Assembly: GCA_947167125.1 (NCBI GenBank)
Contig: CAMVGT010000001.1
Span: 141,089-205,088 of the forward strand
Direction: 5' to 3'
DNA: 64,000 nucleotides
Source of the DNA: an uncultured Erysipelotrichaceae bacterium
Lineage (GTDB): Bacteria; Bacillota_I; Bacilli_A; Erysipelotrichales; Erysipelotrichaceae
Of the stretch, positions 45,535-54,368 are shown in pieces. A program made the position numbers and the translations under genes. Each line of letters starts with the position of its first letter. The stretch's first letter is position 1. The notes beneath the pieces were generated by a model. The model was given only the letters and a program-made list of their open reading frames with translations. It did not search any database and was not told the origin of the DNA.

Positions 45535-47436
45535 TTAATCGGCAATGGCGTTGCCGGTGTAGAGCTGATAGTATCTGCCCTTCTTGTCCAGCAGGTCCAT
45601 ATGATTGCCGCGTTCAATGATTCTTCCCTGTTCAAGAACCATGATGCAGTCGGAGTTTCTGACTGTGGAAAGACGGTGGGCGATGACAAAGGTTGTTCTG
45701 CCTTTCATCAAAGCATCCATTCCTTCCTGAACCAGTTTCTCGGTACGGGAGTCGATCGAGGATGTCGCTTCATCCAGAATCATTGCGGGCGGATCGGCAA
45801 CTGCGCATCTTGCGATTGCCAGAAGCTGCCGCTGACCCTGTGAGAGGTTGCCGCCGTCTCCCTTGAGCATCGTGTTATAGCCTTCCGGAAGCCTTCGGAT
45901 AAAGCCGTCCGCTCTTGCCAGTCTTGCGGCTGCGATGCATTCCTCATCGGTCGCATCCAGTCTGCCGTAACGGATATTGTCCATAACGGTTCCGGTGAAC
46001 AGATGCGTATCCTGGAGAACCATGCCGAGCGATCTTCTCAGATCCGGCTTTTTGATCTTGTTGATATTGATGTCATCGAAGCGGATCTTTCCGTCATCGA
46101 TGTCATAGAAGCGGTTGATCAGGTTGGTGATGGTGGTCTTGCCGGCACCGGTGGAACCGACAAAGGCAATCTTCTGACCCGGTTTGGCGGCGATGTCGAT
46201 ATCATGCAGGATCGTCTTGCGGCCGTCATAGGAGAAGTCCACATCGAGAAGATCGACTTTTCCCTGCAGTCTCTGATAGGTAACGGTGCCTTCCGCCTTG
46301 TGCGGATGTCTCCATGCCCACATGCCGGTATTCTTCTTTGTTTCTTTGATCTCGCCGTTTTCATCCTCTTCAATATTGACCAGTTCAACATAGCCTTCAT
46401 CAAATTCGGACGGTTCATCCATCATCGCAAAGACACGCTCCGCACCTGCCATCGCGTTGACGATCGAGGCAAACTGCTGGGAGATCTGGGTGATCGGCAT
46501 TGTGAAGCTGCGGTTGAGGGAAAGGAAGGAAACAAGGGATCCGAGTGTCAGTCCGAAAAGACCGTTCAGTGCGATCACGCCGCCGGCCACCGCGATCAGA
46601 ACATAGGAAATGTTTCCGAGGTTGGCCATAACCGGCATCATGATGTTCGCATACATATTCGCGTTGGCTGCGTTTTCACGCAGTTCGCCATTCAGCTTTT
46701 CAAATCCCTGAATGGACTTTTCCTCATGGTTGAATACTTTGACAACCTTCTGTCCCGACAGCATTTCCTCAATATAGCCATTGACTGCACCGAGTGATTT
46801 CTGCTGCTGGATGAAGTAGTTTCTGGACTGTCCGCCGAGTTTGCCTGAGACAAACAGCATGACAGCGATCATGCACAATGAGATGCATGTGAGCGGAATA
46901 TTGAGCATGACCATCGAAGTGAATGTGACAACAATCGTCACTGAACTGTTGACGATCTGGGGAATGCTCTGGCCGATCAGCTGACGCAGCGTATCAATGT
47001 CATTGGTGTAGACCGACATGATATTGCCATGGGCATGCGTATCGAAGTACTTGATCGGCAGGGATTCCATGTGTGTAAAGAGCTCGACTCTCAGCCGTTC
47101 CATTGTTCCCTGGCTGACCGTAACCATGATGCGGTTGTAGGTATAGGCTGAAACAACGCCGATGCCTAGAATCATCGCCAGCTTCACCAGTCTTGCGGCA
47201 AGCGGCGCGAAATCCGGATTGGAGGAACCGAGAAGCGGTGTGATGTAATCATCAATCAGTGTTCTTGTAAACAGTGTGGACTGCACGGTACAGAAAGCAG
47301 TCACCATAATCAGGATCACAACCAGCACAAACTGCCAGCCGTAGTAGCGGAAGACATAGCCGAGAATTCTCTTCAGCGAATTCTTGTCGAGTTTTCTTTT
47401 CGGCTGCATGAATGCTCTCATATTTCTCTGACTCAT
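45535..47436 (-). CDS. ABC exporter half, ATP-hydrolysing subunit
   Basis: 633 residues. A six-helix exporter domain (about 25-325) and an ATPase domain (about 380-625) with Walker A GSTGAGKTT, Walker B ILDEATSSID (normal catalytic Glu) and signature LSQGQ rather than LSGGQ. An unusual charged insert (about 340-375, VNIEEDENGEIKETKKN) precedes the ATPase. The normal Walker B with altered signature, paired with the opposite pattern in the partner, is typical of heterodimeric exporters (BmrCD-like). Substrate unknown, possibly drugs. 18 nt after the partner gene. Confidence 0.92.
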   Translation of the reverse strand: MSQRNMRAFMQPKRKLDKNSLKRILGYVFRYYGWQFVLVVILIMVTAFCTVQSTLFTRTLIDDYITPLLGSSNPDFAPLAARLVKLAMILGIGVVSAYTYNRIMVTVSQGTMERLRVELFTHMESLPIKYFDTHAHGNIMSVYTNDIDTLRQLIGQSIPQIVNSSVTIVVTFTSMVMLNIPLTCISLCMIAVMLFVSGKLGGQSRNYFIQQQKSLGAVNGYIEEMLSGQKVVKVFNHEEKSIQGFEKLNGELRENAANANMYANIMMPVMANLGNISYVLIAVAGGVIALNGLFGLTLGSLVSFLSLNRSFTMPITQISQQFASIVNAMAGAERVFAMMDEPSEFDEGYVELVNIEEDENGEIKETKKNTGMWAWRHPHKAEGTVTYQRLQGKVDLLDVDFSYDGRKTILHDIDIAAKPGQKIAFVGSTGAGKTTITNLINRFYDIDDGKIRFDDININKIKKPDLRRSLGMVLQDTHLFTGTVMDNIRYGRLDATDEECIAAARLARADGFIRRLPEGYNTMLKGDGGNLSQGQRQLLAIARCAVADPPAMILDEATSSIDSRTEKLVQEGMDALMKGRTTFVIAHRLSTVRNSDCIMVLEQGRIIERGNHMDLLDKKGRYYQLYTGNAIAD

Positions 47437-47454
47437 ACTCTGTCCTCCTTTCCT

Positions 47455-49209
47455 TTAAGCTGATGCGGATGCGGTATCGAAGTCTCCGCCGCCGCCCATG
47501 ACCTGGGTCATGTAGATTTCCTGGTAGATCTCATTGTTCATGAGCAGGTTCTCAGGTGTATCGAAGCCGTTGACTTCGCCTCTGTGCAGGACAAGCACCC
47601 TGTCCGCATCCATGAGTGAGGCAAGTCTCTGGGAAATGATCAGCTTTGTGGTACCGGGAATGGTCTGTCTGAATGCTTCGCGGATGGCGGCGTCAGTTGC
47701 CGTATCGACCGCGCTTGTGGAGTCATCAAGAATCAGAACCTTCGGCTTTTTCATCAGGGCTCTGGCAATGCAGAGTCTCTGTCTCTGGCCGCCGGACACG
47801 TTTGTACCGCCCTGTTCAATGTAGGTATGATAGCCGTCCGGCATCTTTTCAATGAATTCATCGGCGCATGCCATTTTGCATGCGGCAATGCATTCCTCTT
47901 CCGTCGCGTTTTCATTGCCCCATCTCAGGTTGTCGATGATGGTACCGGAGAACAGAACGTTCTTCTGCAGCACAACCGATACCTGGTCACGCAGAACTGC
48001 CATGTCATAGTCTTTGACATTGACGCCGCCGACTTTGACTTCGCCTTCACTTGCGTCATACAGACGGGAGATCAGTGAAACAAATGTGGATTTGCCGGAA
48101 CCGGTCGGACCAAGAATACCGATGGTTTCACCGGATTTGATATGCAGGTCGATGTCCTTGAGAACCGATTCGCCGGAACCGGATTTATAGGAGAAGGACA
48201 CATGATTGAAATCGATTGCCCCGTTTTCCACTTCCATGACGGGATTTTCCGGGTTTGCAAGATCGGGAACTTCATTGAGGACTTCCGAAATTCTCTTTGC
48301 GGAAGCGATCGACATTGTGATCATGACAAAGACCATCGACAGCATCATCAGTGACATGAGGATGCTCATGACATAGGAGAACATCGAAGTCAGGTTGCCG
48401 GTTGTCATTGCGCCGTTTACGACGTGGCGGGCACCGAACCAGGAAAGGGAAATGATGCAGCCGTAGACGGTTAACATCATGACCGGATTGTTGAAAGCGA
48501 TCAGACTTTCCGCTCTGACAAACAGACTTTTCAGATTGCCTGCAGCTGTTTTGAATTTTTCGTTTTCATAATCTTCACGGACAAATGCTTTGACAACACG
48601 AATTGCCGAAACATTTTCCTGCACGCTTGCGTTGACATCATCATAGCGGGTGAAGACCTTGTTGAAAGCAGGCATTGCCCGGCTGGTAATCATATACAGC
48701 GCAAATGCCAGGAAAATGACCGCCACTAAGAAGATGACCGAAAGATCCGGGCTGATGATGACACACATGACAATTGAGAAGATTAACATTAACGGCGGTC
48801 TTACCGCAATGCGGATAATCATCTGGAATGCATTCTGCAGGTTGGTGACATCGGTTGTCAGTCTTGTAACAAGACCTGCCGTTGAGAATTTATCGATGTT
48901 TGAGAATGAATAGTCCTGAATCTTTCTGAACATATCTTCACGGACATTGGACGCGAAACCGGTCGCTGCTTTCGCGGCATATCTGCCGGCCTGAGTGCCG
49001 AAGTAGAGACTCATAAATGCCATGATGACCATCAGTCCGCCATACAGCAGCACTGCTTTCATGTCGCCGGCATTGATTCCCTTATCAATGATCATGGCTG
49101 TGATATAGGGAAGAAGCACTTCCATCACAACTTCGCCCATTGTGAATAAAGGTGTGAGCAGCGTTACTTTCTTATACTGCTTCACTTCACCCAAAAGTGT
49201 TTTCAGCAT
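47455..49209 (-). CDS. ABC exporter half, subunit with degenerate catalytic site
   Basis: 584 residues with exporter and ATPase domains. Walker A is GPTGSGKST and the signature VSGGQRQRL, but Walker B reads LILDDSTSAVD with Asp where the catalytic Glu normally sits. This is the degenerate half expected of a heterodimer with the downstream gene. The stop and the next start are 18 nt apart. It follows marR by 4 nt, so the operon is marR-ABC-ABC. Confidence 0.92.
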   Translation of the reverse strand: MLKTLLGEVKQYKKVTLLTPLFTMGEVVMEVLLPYITAMIIDKGINAGDMKAVLLYGGLMVIMAFMSLYFGTQAGRYAAKAATGFASNVREDMFRKIQDYSFSNIDKFSTAGLVTRLTTDVTNLQNAFQMIIRIAVRPPLMLIFSIVMCVIISPDLSVIFLVAVIFLAFALYMITSRAMPAFNKVFTRYDDVNASVQENVSAIRVVKAFVREDYENEKFKTAAGNLKSLFVRAESLIAFNNPVMMLTVYGCIISLSWFGARHVVNGAMTTGNLTSMFSYVMSILMSLMMLSMVFVMITMSIASAKRISEVLNEVPDLANPENPVMEVENGAIDFNHVSFSYKSGSGESVLKDIDLHIKSGETIGILGPTGSGKSTFVSLISRLYDASEGEVKVGGVNVKDYDMAVLRDQVSVVLQKNVLFSGTIIDNLRWGNENATEEECIAACKMACADEFIEKMPDGYHTYIEQGGTNVSGGQRQRLCIARALMKKPKVLILDDSTSAVDTATDAAIREAFRQTIPGTTKLIISQRLASLMDADRVLVLHRGEVNGFDTPENLLMNNEIYQEIYMTQVMGGGGDFDTASASA

Positions 49210-49213
49210 ACCT

Positions 49214-49645
49214 TTAAACCTTCCTTTCCTCGATGTTGTTATACAGATGGCCGAGCAGATCCTGCAGTTTCAGAATCTCTTCTTCACTGAGTCCTGCCAG
49301 CAGTGCGTCCTCTGCCTGATGCCGTTTCTTCCGCATCACTTTGCCCAGCGCATCTGCCTTCGGTGTTAACCGCACAATTTTATTGCGGCGGTCGGAAGAA
49401 TCCGTTTCGCATTCCACGAAACCTTTTTCCGTCAGTCTTGAGATCAGACCGGTGACAGTCGGATGGGCAACACCGATGATCCGTTCAATCTCTTTCTGCG
49501 CCAGGTTTCCGCCCGCTCTTTCAAGCACGCCGAGCACCCTTGCCTGGGAATAGGTCAGGTCCTCTTTCCTGAGATCCTGGTCACCAATTGCCTTCATCCG
49601 CTCGCTGATTGTCTTGATCAGATAGCCGATTCCGTACTGGCTCAT
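49214..49645 (-). CDS. MarR-family transcriptional regulator
   Basis: 143 residues; start at 49645 with GGAGG upstream. Winged helix in the middle: LTYSQARVLGVLERAGGNLAQKEIERIIGVAHPTVTGLISRLTEKGFVECETDSSDRRNKIVRLT, with the wing DRR. It probably represses its own operon with the two ABC exporter genes and is released by the transported compound. An inverted repeat lies just before the gene. Confidence 0.9.
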   Translation of the reverse strand: MSQYGIGYLIKTISERMKAIGDQDLRKEDLTYSQARVLGVLERAGGNLAQKEIERIIGVAHPTVTGLISRLTEKGFVECETDSSDRRNKIVRLTPKADALGKVMRKKRHQAEDALLAGLSEEEILKLQDLLGHLYNNIEERKV

Positions 49646-49658
49646 AGCTCCTCCATTC

Positions 49659-49672
49659 TGTAGCACGCTACA
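49659..49672. promoter_or_regulatory. Inverted repeat, candidate MarR operator
   Basis: TGTAGC-AC-GCTACA has perfect 6-nt arms and lies 14 nt before the marR start, a typical autorepression site for MarR regulators. Confidence 0.55.
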
Positions 49673-49709
49673 CTTTCATTTTAATCGCCCACATGCATTT
49701 GTTCAACGC

Positions 49710-49741
49710 AAAGAAAAACCGGATCATGATCAGATCCGGTT
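49710..49741 (-). terminator. Terminator of the phosphoesterase gene
   Basis: On the minus strand ACCGGATC and GATCCGGT form a hairpin followed by TTTTTC. The stop codon of the gene lies inside the hairpin. Confidence 0.8.
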
Positions 49742-50398
49742 ATGACGTAATTTTCTGATTGTGCTGTACAGCCTGGAGGCCTGATCCGGCTGCGGATATT
49801 GTTCTGCAGGAATGTCGATCATATAGGAACCGTAAGCGTTGACAATTTTCGTCCCGCTTTCATGAATCCGTTCTCTCTGGAACGGACCGTATTCCTTATG
49901 GACATGTCCATGGAACATGTATGCCGGATGATACTTGTTCAGAAGATCATTGAAGCAGTCGAACCCGCGGTGCGGCAGATCTTCAAGATCTCCATATCCC
50001 ATCGCAGGGGCATGCGTCAGAAGCACATCGAAGCCGCCGGTCAGACTCAGCTTCCATTTCAGCTTTGCGATTCTTCTGCGCATTTCCTTTTCTGTATACA
50101 TGTCTTTTTTATTGCCGTATTTATAGGAACCGCCTAACCCGAGAATTCTCAGACCGTGGAAATCATAGACTGTATCTTCGATGCAGTCGCATCCCAGCGG
50201 CTCCCTTATGTCATAAACCTCATCATGGTTGCCCCTGATGTAAATCAGAGGCCGGTTGACCATGGTTGTCAGAAATTCCAGATAATCGGGATCCAGATCC
50301 CCGCATGAAAGAATCAGGTCCACGCCTTCCGTTTTTGACGCACGGTAATAATCCCATAAGGATGTTTCCTCATGATCCGCAACCAGAAGAATCCGCAT
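49730..50398 (-). CDS. Metallophosphoesterase
   Basis: 222 residues. Calcineurin-like motifs: VADHEET (first Asp/His, variant), CGDLDPD, RGNHDE near residue 57, THAPAMG near 130, FHGHVHKEYG near 160. The two-metal phosphoesterase core is complete. Substrate unknown. It follows the ParB/BMP-like gene by 3 nt and is likely cotranscribed. Confidence 0.85.
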   Translation of the reverse strand: MRILLVADHEETSLWDYYRASKTEGVDLILSCGDLDPDYLEFLTTMVNRPLIYIRGNHDEVYDIREPLGCDCIEDTVYDFHGLRILGLGGSYKYGNKKDMYTEKEMRRRIAKLKWKLSLTGGFDVLLTHAPAMGYGDLEDLPHRGFDCFNDLLNKYHPAYMFHGHVHKEYGPFQRERIHESGTKIVNAYGSYMIDIPAEQYPQPDQASRLYSTIRKLRHNRI

Positions 50399-50401
50399 GA
50401 T

Positions 50402-52321
50402 TCAGAGTTTCTCCTTTGCCTTCGTGATGCCGGCAGCCTCAACCAGCTTCTTGCCGCCTTCGCTCATCCGGCTGTATTCGGGAATGACGCCGATCACATT
50501 GTCATTGAGCCAGTCCATGCGGATGATTTCCTCATTGCTGAGACGGCCGTCCGCGCTTGTGCGGATGACTTTTTCCATCGAACGCAGTTCACCTGAGAAC
50601 GGGTTTATTGTTCCGGATGAAAGTCCGTCTTTCATCAGACGGATCATCTTTGCGGAGCTGTAGGCAATCTTGGATGAAACATTCAGATCTTCAATGCCTG
50701 CATCCATGCCCCACCAGTAGTTGATGGCACGGTTGTGCTGGCTGTCCTGATCCCATTTGTCTTCCAGCATCAGCTTTACCAGCTGTTCATAATAAACAGC
50801 CCAGTTGATGACCGGCATCGCAAGATTGGAAACTTTGCCGTCCGCTTCCCTGCGGCATAATCCATGCAGGGTTCTGTCATCATCTGTCAGAACCAGTGAC
50901 GGACCGCAGAATACATCGATATCCAGATACTCCAGTTCCTTGAACCAGTCCTCATCGTGAACGCCGCTCCAGGCAAGATACACCCGGCATTCCGGATCGA
51001 TCAGGGAAGCACCGATCGCGAACGCGTTGATCGAGGCGATGGTTCCGTAAATCGGATAATCCGCAATATAAGCGGTTTTATGATTCTTCGCATTCATCGC
51101 CGCCAATGCCCCAAGCAGGAATTTCACTTCATAGGTACGCGCATAATAGGTACGCACGGCTTTGGAATTGAGATTGATACTGCAGTTGAGATAATGGATT
51201 TTCGGATGTTTGATCGCGGCTTTGACAGTTTCCTGCATCATTGCCGGAGAAGCCGTGAAAACAAGATCGCAGTCCTGTTCCGCTGCCTGATTCAATGCAT
51301 TGCGCACTTCTTCATCCGTGCCGCAGTTTTCAAAGGTTATGGTGCGGACTGTCTTCGGATATTTCTTATTCAGATAAGTTCTTCCGATTTCATGATCGCT
51401 TACCCATGCGGAATTCTGCGGATTGCGGTCATAGATAAATGCGATTTTCAGAGGACGCAGTTCATTGAATGTCGGAATGATTTTCAGCGTGTCCAGAAGC
51501 GTCTTATTCTTTTCTTCCGGCTTTTCCTTGACCGTGATGTTTTCATCGGAAGCCTGTGTAACAAGTTCCTTGCGGATCTGTGTCAGGTTTTTGCGGATTG
51601 TGGATACCGACTGCGCACGCAGCTGATCAAATCCGTAAACGGTCAGATAAATCAGAAGGGCATCGGAAATGTTTCCGGCTTCTTCCTGAACAGTCTGAGC
51701 ATATGCTTTTGCGAAATTGTAATAGGCAGCTCTGATGCGGCTGACCTGAACGGTGTCCCATTTATCTTTCAGATTCAGTCCGAGCAGAGAAGCGAATCTG
51801 CGGTAGGAACCGTATCTGGAAAAATTCAGTTCATATAAAGGACATACTGCGAAAAAGCGCAGGAATTCATCATAGATATCCGGATTTTCGCTGTCGCGGT
51901 CAGTGGGAATCAGGCGGATCACATCCGCGGAGATGGTCGGCATTTCCAGGAATCTTGCGACAGATACACGCTTGTTGCCTTCCTGCACATAGAAGTTGTG
52001 CAGATATTCATAGACAAGAACCGGATCGCGGAATCCTTCTTCGATCTGCGATTCATATAATCTGGACCATTTGATTTCAAATTCCGAATCCTTTTCCAGC
52101 AGCGGCATGAAATTGCACGCAAAGGCGTGCATGCGGCCGGGTGTTTTTGTGCCGGTGATCTGTGTGACCGGAATCTCCATGATTCCTGCTCTTACCGCAG
52201 AGCAGCGGCCTGCGTCGAGAAAATCATCCAGCGCCGGAAGGTACGGATAGCGGCCTTCATTCAATGCGCTTTTAAATGCTTTTTCTCCCGCTCTTCTGGC
52301 TTTGGAATATTCATCAGCCAT
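50402..52321 (-). CDS. Cytoplasmic fusion of a ParB-like domain and a BMP/PnrA-type ligand-binding domain
   Basis: 639 residues without signal peptide or lipobox. The N-terminal part has NFYVQEGNKRVSVARFLEM (about 108-126), matching the ParB/Srx-type motif that binds nucleotide. From about residue 295 (LKIAFIYDRNPQNSAWVSDHEIG) to about 560 it is a periplasmic-binding-protein fold of the BMP family, which binds nucleosides when extracellular. Being cytoplasmic, it is more likely a sensor than a transport protein. DUF1858 precedes it by 9 nt and the phosphoesterase follows. Confidence 0.75.
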   Translation of the reverse strand: MADEYSKARRAGEKAFKSALNEGRYPYLPALDDFLDAGRCSAVRAGIMEIPVTQITGTKTPGRMHAFACNFMPLLEKDSEFEIKWSRLYESQIEEGFRDPVLVYEYLHNFYVQEGNKRVSVARFLEMPTISADVIRLIPTDRDSENPDIYDEFLRFFAVCPLYELNFSRYGSYRRFASLLGLNLKDKWDTVQVSRIRAAYYNFAKAYAQTVQEEAGNISDALLIYLTVYGFDQLRAQSVSTIRKNLTQIRKELVTQASDENITVKEKPEEKNKTLLDTLKIIPTFNELRPLKIAFIYDRNPQNSAWVSDHEIGRTYLNKKYPKTVRTITFENCGTDEEVRNALNQAAEQDCDLVFTASPAMMQETVKAAIKHPKIHYLNCSINLNSKAVRTYYARTYEVKFLLGALAAMNAKNHKTAYIADYPIYGTIASINAFAIGASLIDPECRVYLAWSGVHDEDWFKELEYLDIDVFCGPSLVLTDDDRTLHGLCRREADGKVSNLAMPVINWAVYYEQLVKLMLEDKWDQDSQHNRAINYWWGMDAGIEDLNVSSKIAYSSAKMIRLMKDGLSSGTINPFSGELRSMEKVIRTSADGRLSNEEIIRMDWLNDNVIGVIPEYSRMSEGGKKLVEAAGITKAKEKL

Positions 52322-52330
52322 AATGACTCC

Positions 52331-52564
52331 TTATCCCTGATGCGCTTCGATCAGTTCCTTCAGTTTTTCAATGAGAAGCTCCGGCTTCTCATCCACTTTC
52401 TTTGCGATATCGCCGATTGTCGCTCTTGCGAGAATGATTTTGATCAGTCCGCTGTTCAGATTCGCGGCGCGGCTGCTGAGCTTCTTCACTTCATCTATCA
52501 GCCAGGGATATTCTTTGGAAAGTTCCCCGATATTTGTATCTTTTGTAATATCGGATAAGTTCAT
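52331..52564 (-). CDS. DUF1858 domain protein
   Basis: 77 residues; start at 52564 with GGAGG upstream. It is almost wholly a DUF1858-like helical domain (LSDITKDTNIGELSKEYPWLIDEVKKLS). Such domains occur with hydrogenase and iron-sulfur proteins. Here it is divergent from a sensory hydrogenase and first in a likely operon with the BMP-type protein. Confidence 0.75.
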   Translation of the reverse strand: MNLSDITKDTNIGELSKEYPWLIDEVKKLSSRAANLNSGLIKIILARATIGDIAKKVDEKPELLIEKLKELIEAHQG

Positions 52565-52682
52565 TTCTGTTACCTCCATGATTCATGTCCGCTTTCATCT
52601 TATCATTTTACAAACGATATTTGCGGACCGATGTATAATGCTATAATTTCTGCACCGGAAAGTCTACAGGAGAACAAAAGAA

Positions 52683-54368
52683 ATGAAATCTGATTATATC
52701 CGTCTGGTCGATTCCCACTGCCACAACTGCTTAAGATGTGTCCGCGCATGCCCGACAAACGCAATGACTTATCTTCACAATCAGCCGAGAATTGAAGCCA
52801 ATGACTGTATTCTGTGCGGCCGCTGCTATGCGGCCTGCCCGCACGACGCCAAATCGCAGAAGTCCGAATTCCGACAGGTGAAGGCATGGCTGGATGCCGG
52901 AGAAGAAGTCATCCTCTCCGCGGCACCGAGCTTCGCCGTTATCTGGGAAAATATCGGCGCTTTAAAGAATCTTCTGATCAGAAGAGGTTTTAAAGAAGTT
53001 GAAGAAACCGCAAGAGGCGCGGCGATGGTTTCCCGTGCCTATCTCAATCTGATGCAGGAACATAAAATGAAGAACATCATTACAACCTGCTGCCCAGCCG
53101 TAAACACCCTGATCGAAAAAGAATATCCCGACCTCATCGATCAGATGGCACCGGTGGTTTCCCCTCTGATCGCGCACGGCCGCATGATCAAAAAGAACCA
53201 TCCGGACGCAAAGGTTGTATTCCTTTCTCCCTGCATTGCCAAATACAAGGAAATTGAAGATGCCAGATTTGCCGGAGCGGTGGATGCCTGCATTTCCATG
53301 GAGGAAGCCGTGACATGGGTTCAGAATGATCTGAAAGAAGATGAATATGAAGAATGGGAAGCTTTTGAAGGCTCTGTTGCCCGCATCTATCCGGGTGCCG
53401 GCGGCGTCATCGCCACCCTTCCCGAAAATGAGAATTATGAATACCTGCCGGTGGATGGAATCGAGCGTGTCAAAGTGATGCTCGAATCGATCCGCAAAGG
53501 CGAACTGGAAGGCTGTCTGCTGGAAGTCAATTCCTGCCGCGGCGCCTGCCTGTCCGGACCGCTTCTTTCCCATTTTGCGCATACCGAATTTGCCGGTCAG
53601 CTCCGTATCAACAAAGTCACTGCCCGCCTGCCCAAAGTCACGCCGGGAGAGCTGCCGGTGGATATGAAAGCCGTCTGGAAGGATGACAGTTCCTTCCATC
53701 CGAAACATACGGAAGAAGAAATCCGCAGACAGATGATTGCGATGGGAAAAACTTCCCCGATGAAGATCCACGACTGCGGCGGATGCGGTTATGAAAGCTG
53801 CCGTCTGAAGGCGATCGCCGTACTGGATGGCAAAGCGGATCCGAAGATCTGTCTGCCGGAAGCACTTGAAGCTGCCCAGTCTCTTTCCAATGTCGTTCTC
53901 GACAACACACCCAACGGCATCATTGTTGTGGACAATGATCTCAATATCCGTGAAATGAATAAGATTTCCCGTAAGATTCTGAATCTTGATATGGTCAATC
54001 CTGCCGGAATGCCGCTTGAAGGCATTCTTCCCAATGAGGCACTGATTGACCTGGTGCGCAATGCCGGAAGAAAAACAGCTTATTTCCACTGCTATTACGA
54101 AATGTATGAAAAGCTGTTTGAACATGCGATTGTCAATGTAAAGGAACAGGGCATCAAAGTCATCATCCTCATGGACAGAACCAGGGAAACCTTGCAGGAA
54201 GCCGAACTTGCGGCAATGCGTGATAAGACCATGGAAGTCACCCAGCAGGTTATCAATGACCAGATGCGTACGGTTCAGGAAATCGCCTCCATGCTCGGTG
54301 AAACAACTGCGAAATCCAAGACCGCATTGCTGAAACTGCAGAAGGTCATGGATGGAGAAACCTTATGA
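52683..54368 (+). CDS. [FeFe] hydrogenase-like sensor with PAS domain (phosphatase-linked group)
   Basis: 561 residues. The N-terminal 2x4Fe-4S part has CHNCLRCVRACP and CILCGRCYAACP. The H-cluster-type domain (about 75-330) has TTCCPAVNTLIE, LSPCIAKYKE and LEVNSCRGACLSGP, keeping the cluster cysteines though motifs differ from catalytic enzymes. Then an iron-sulfur motif CGGCGYESCRLKA (about 365) and a PAS domain (about 405-510, NGIIVVDNDLNIREMN). It overlaps a SpoIIE-type phosphatase gene, as in the group C hydrogenases thought to sense H2. AGGAG precedes the ATG. Confidence 0.85.
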   Translation: MKSDYIRLVDSHCHNCLRCVRACPTNAMTYLHNQPRIEANDCILCGRCYAACPHDAKSQKSEFRQVKAWLDAGEEVILSAAPSFAVIWENIGALKNLLIRRGFKEVEETARGAAMVSRAYLNLMQEHKMKNIITTCCPAVNTLIEKEYPDLIDQMAPVVSPLIAHGRMIKKNHPDAKVVFLSPCIAKYKEIEDARFAGAVDACISMEEAVTWVQNDLKEDEYEEWEAFEGSVARIYPGAGGVIATLPENENYEYLPVDGIERVKVMLESIRKGELEGCLLEVNSCRGACLSGPLLSHFAHTEFAGQLRINKVTARLPKVTPGELPVDMKAVWKDDSSFHPKHTEEEIRRQMIAMGKTSPMKIHDCGGCGYESCRLKAIAVLDGKADPKICLPEALEAAQSLSNVVLDNTPNGIIVVDNDLNIREMNKISRKILNLDMVNPAGMPLEGILPNEALIDLVRNAGRKTAYFHCYYEMYEKLFEHAIVNVKEQGIKVIILMDRTRETLQEAELAAMRDKTMEVTQQVINDQMRTVQEIASMLGETTAKSKTALLKLQKVMDGETL

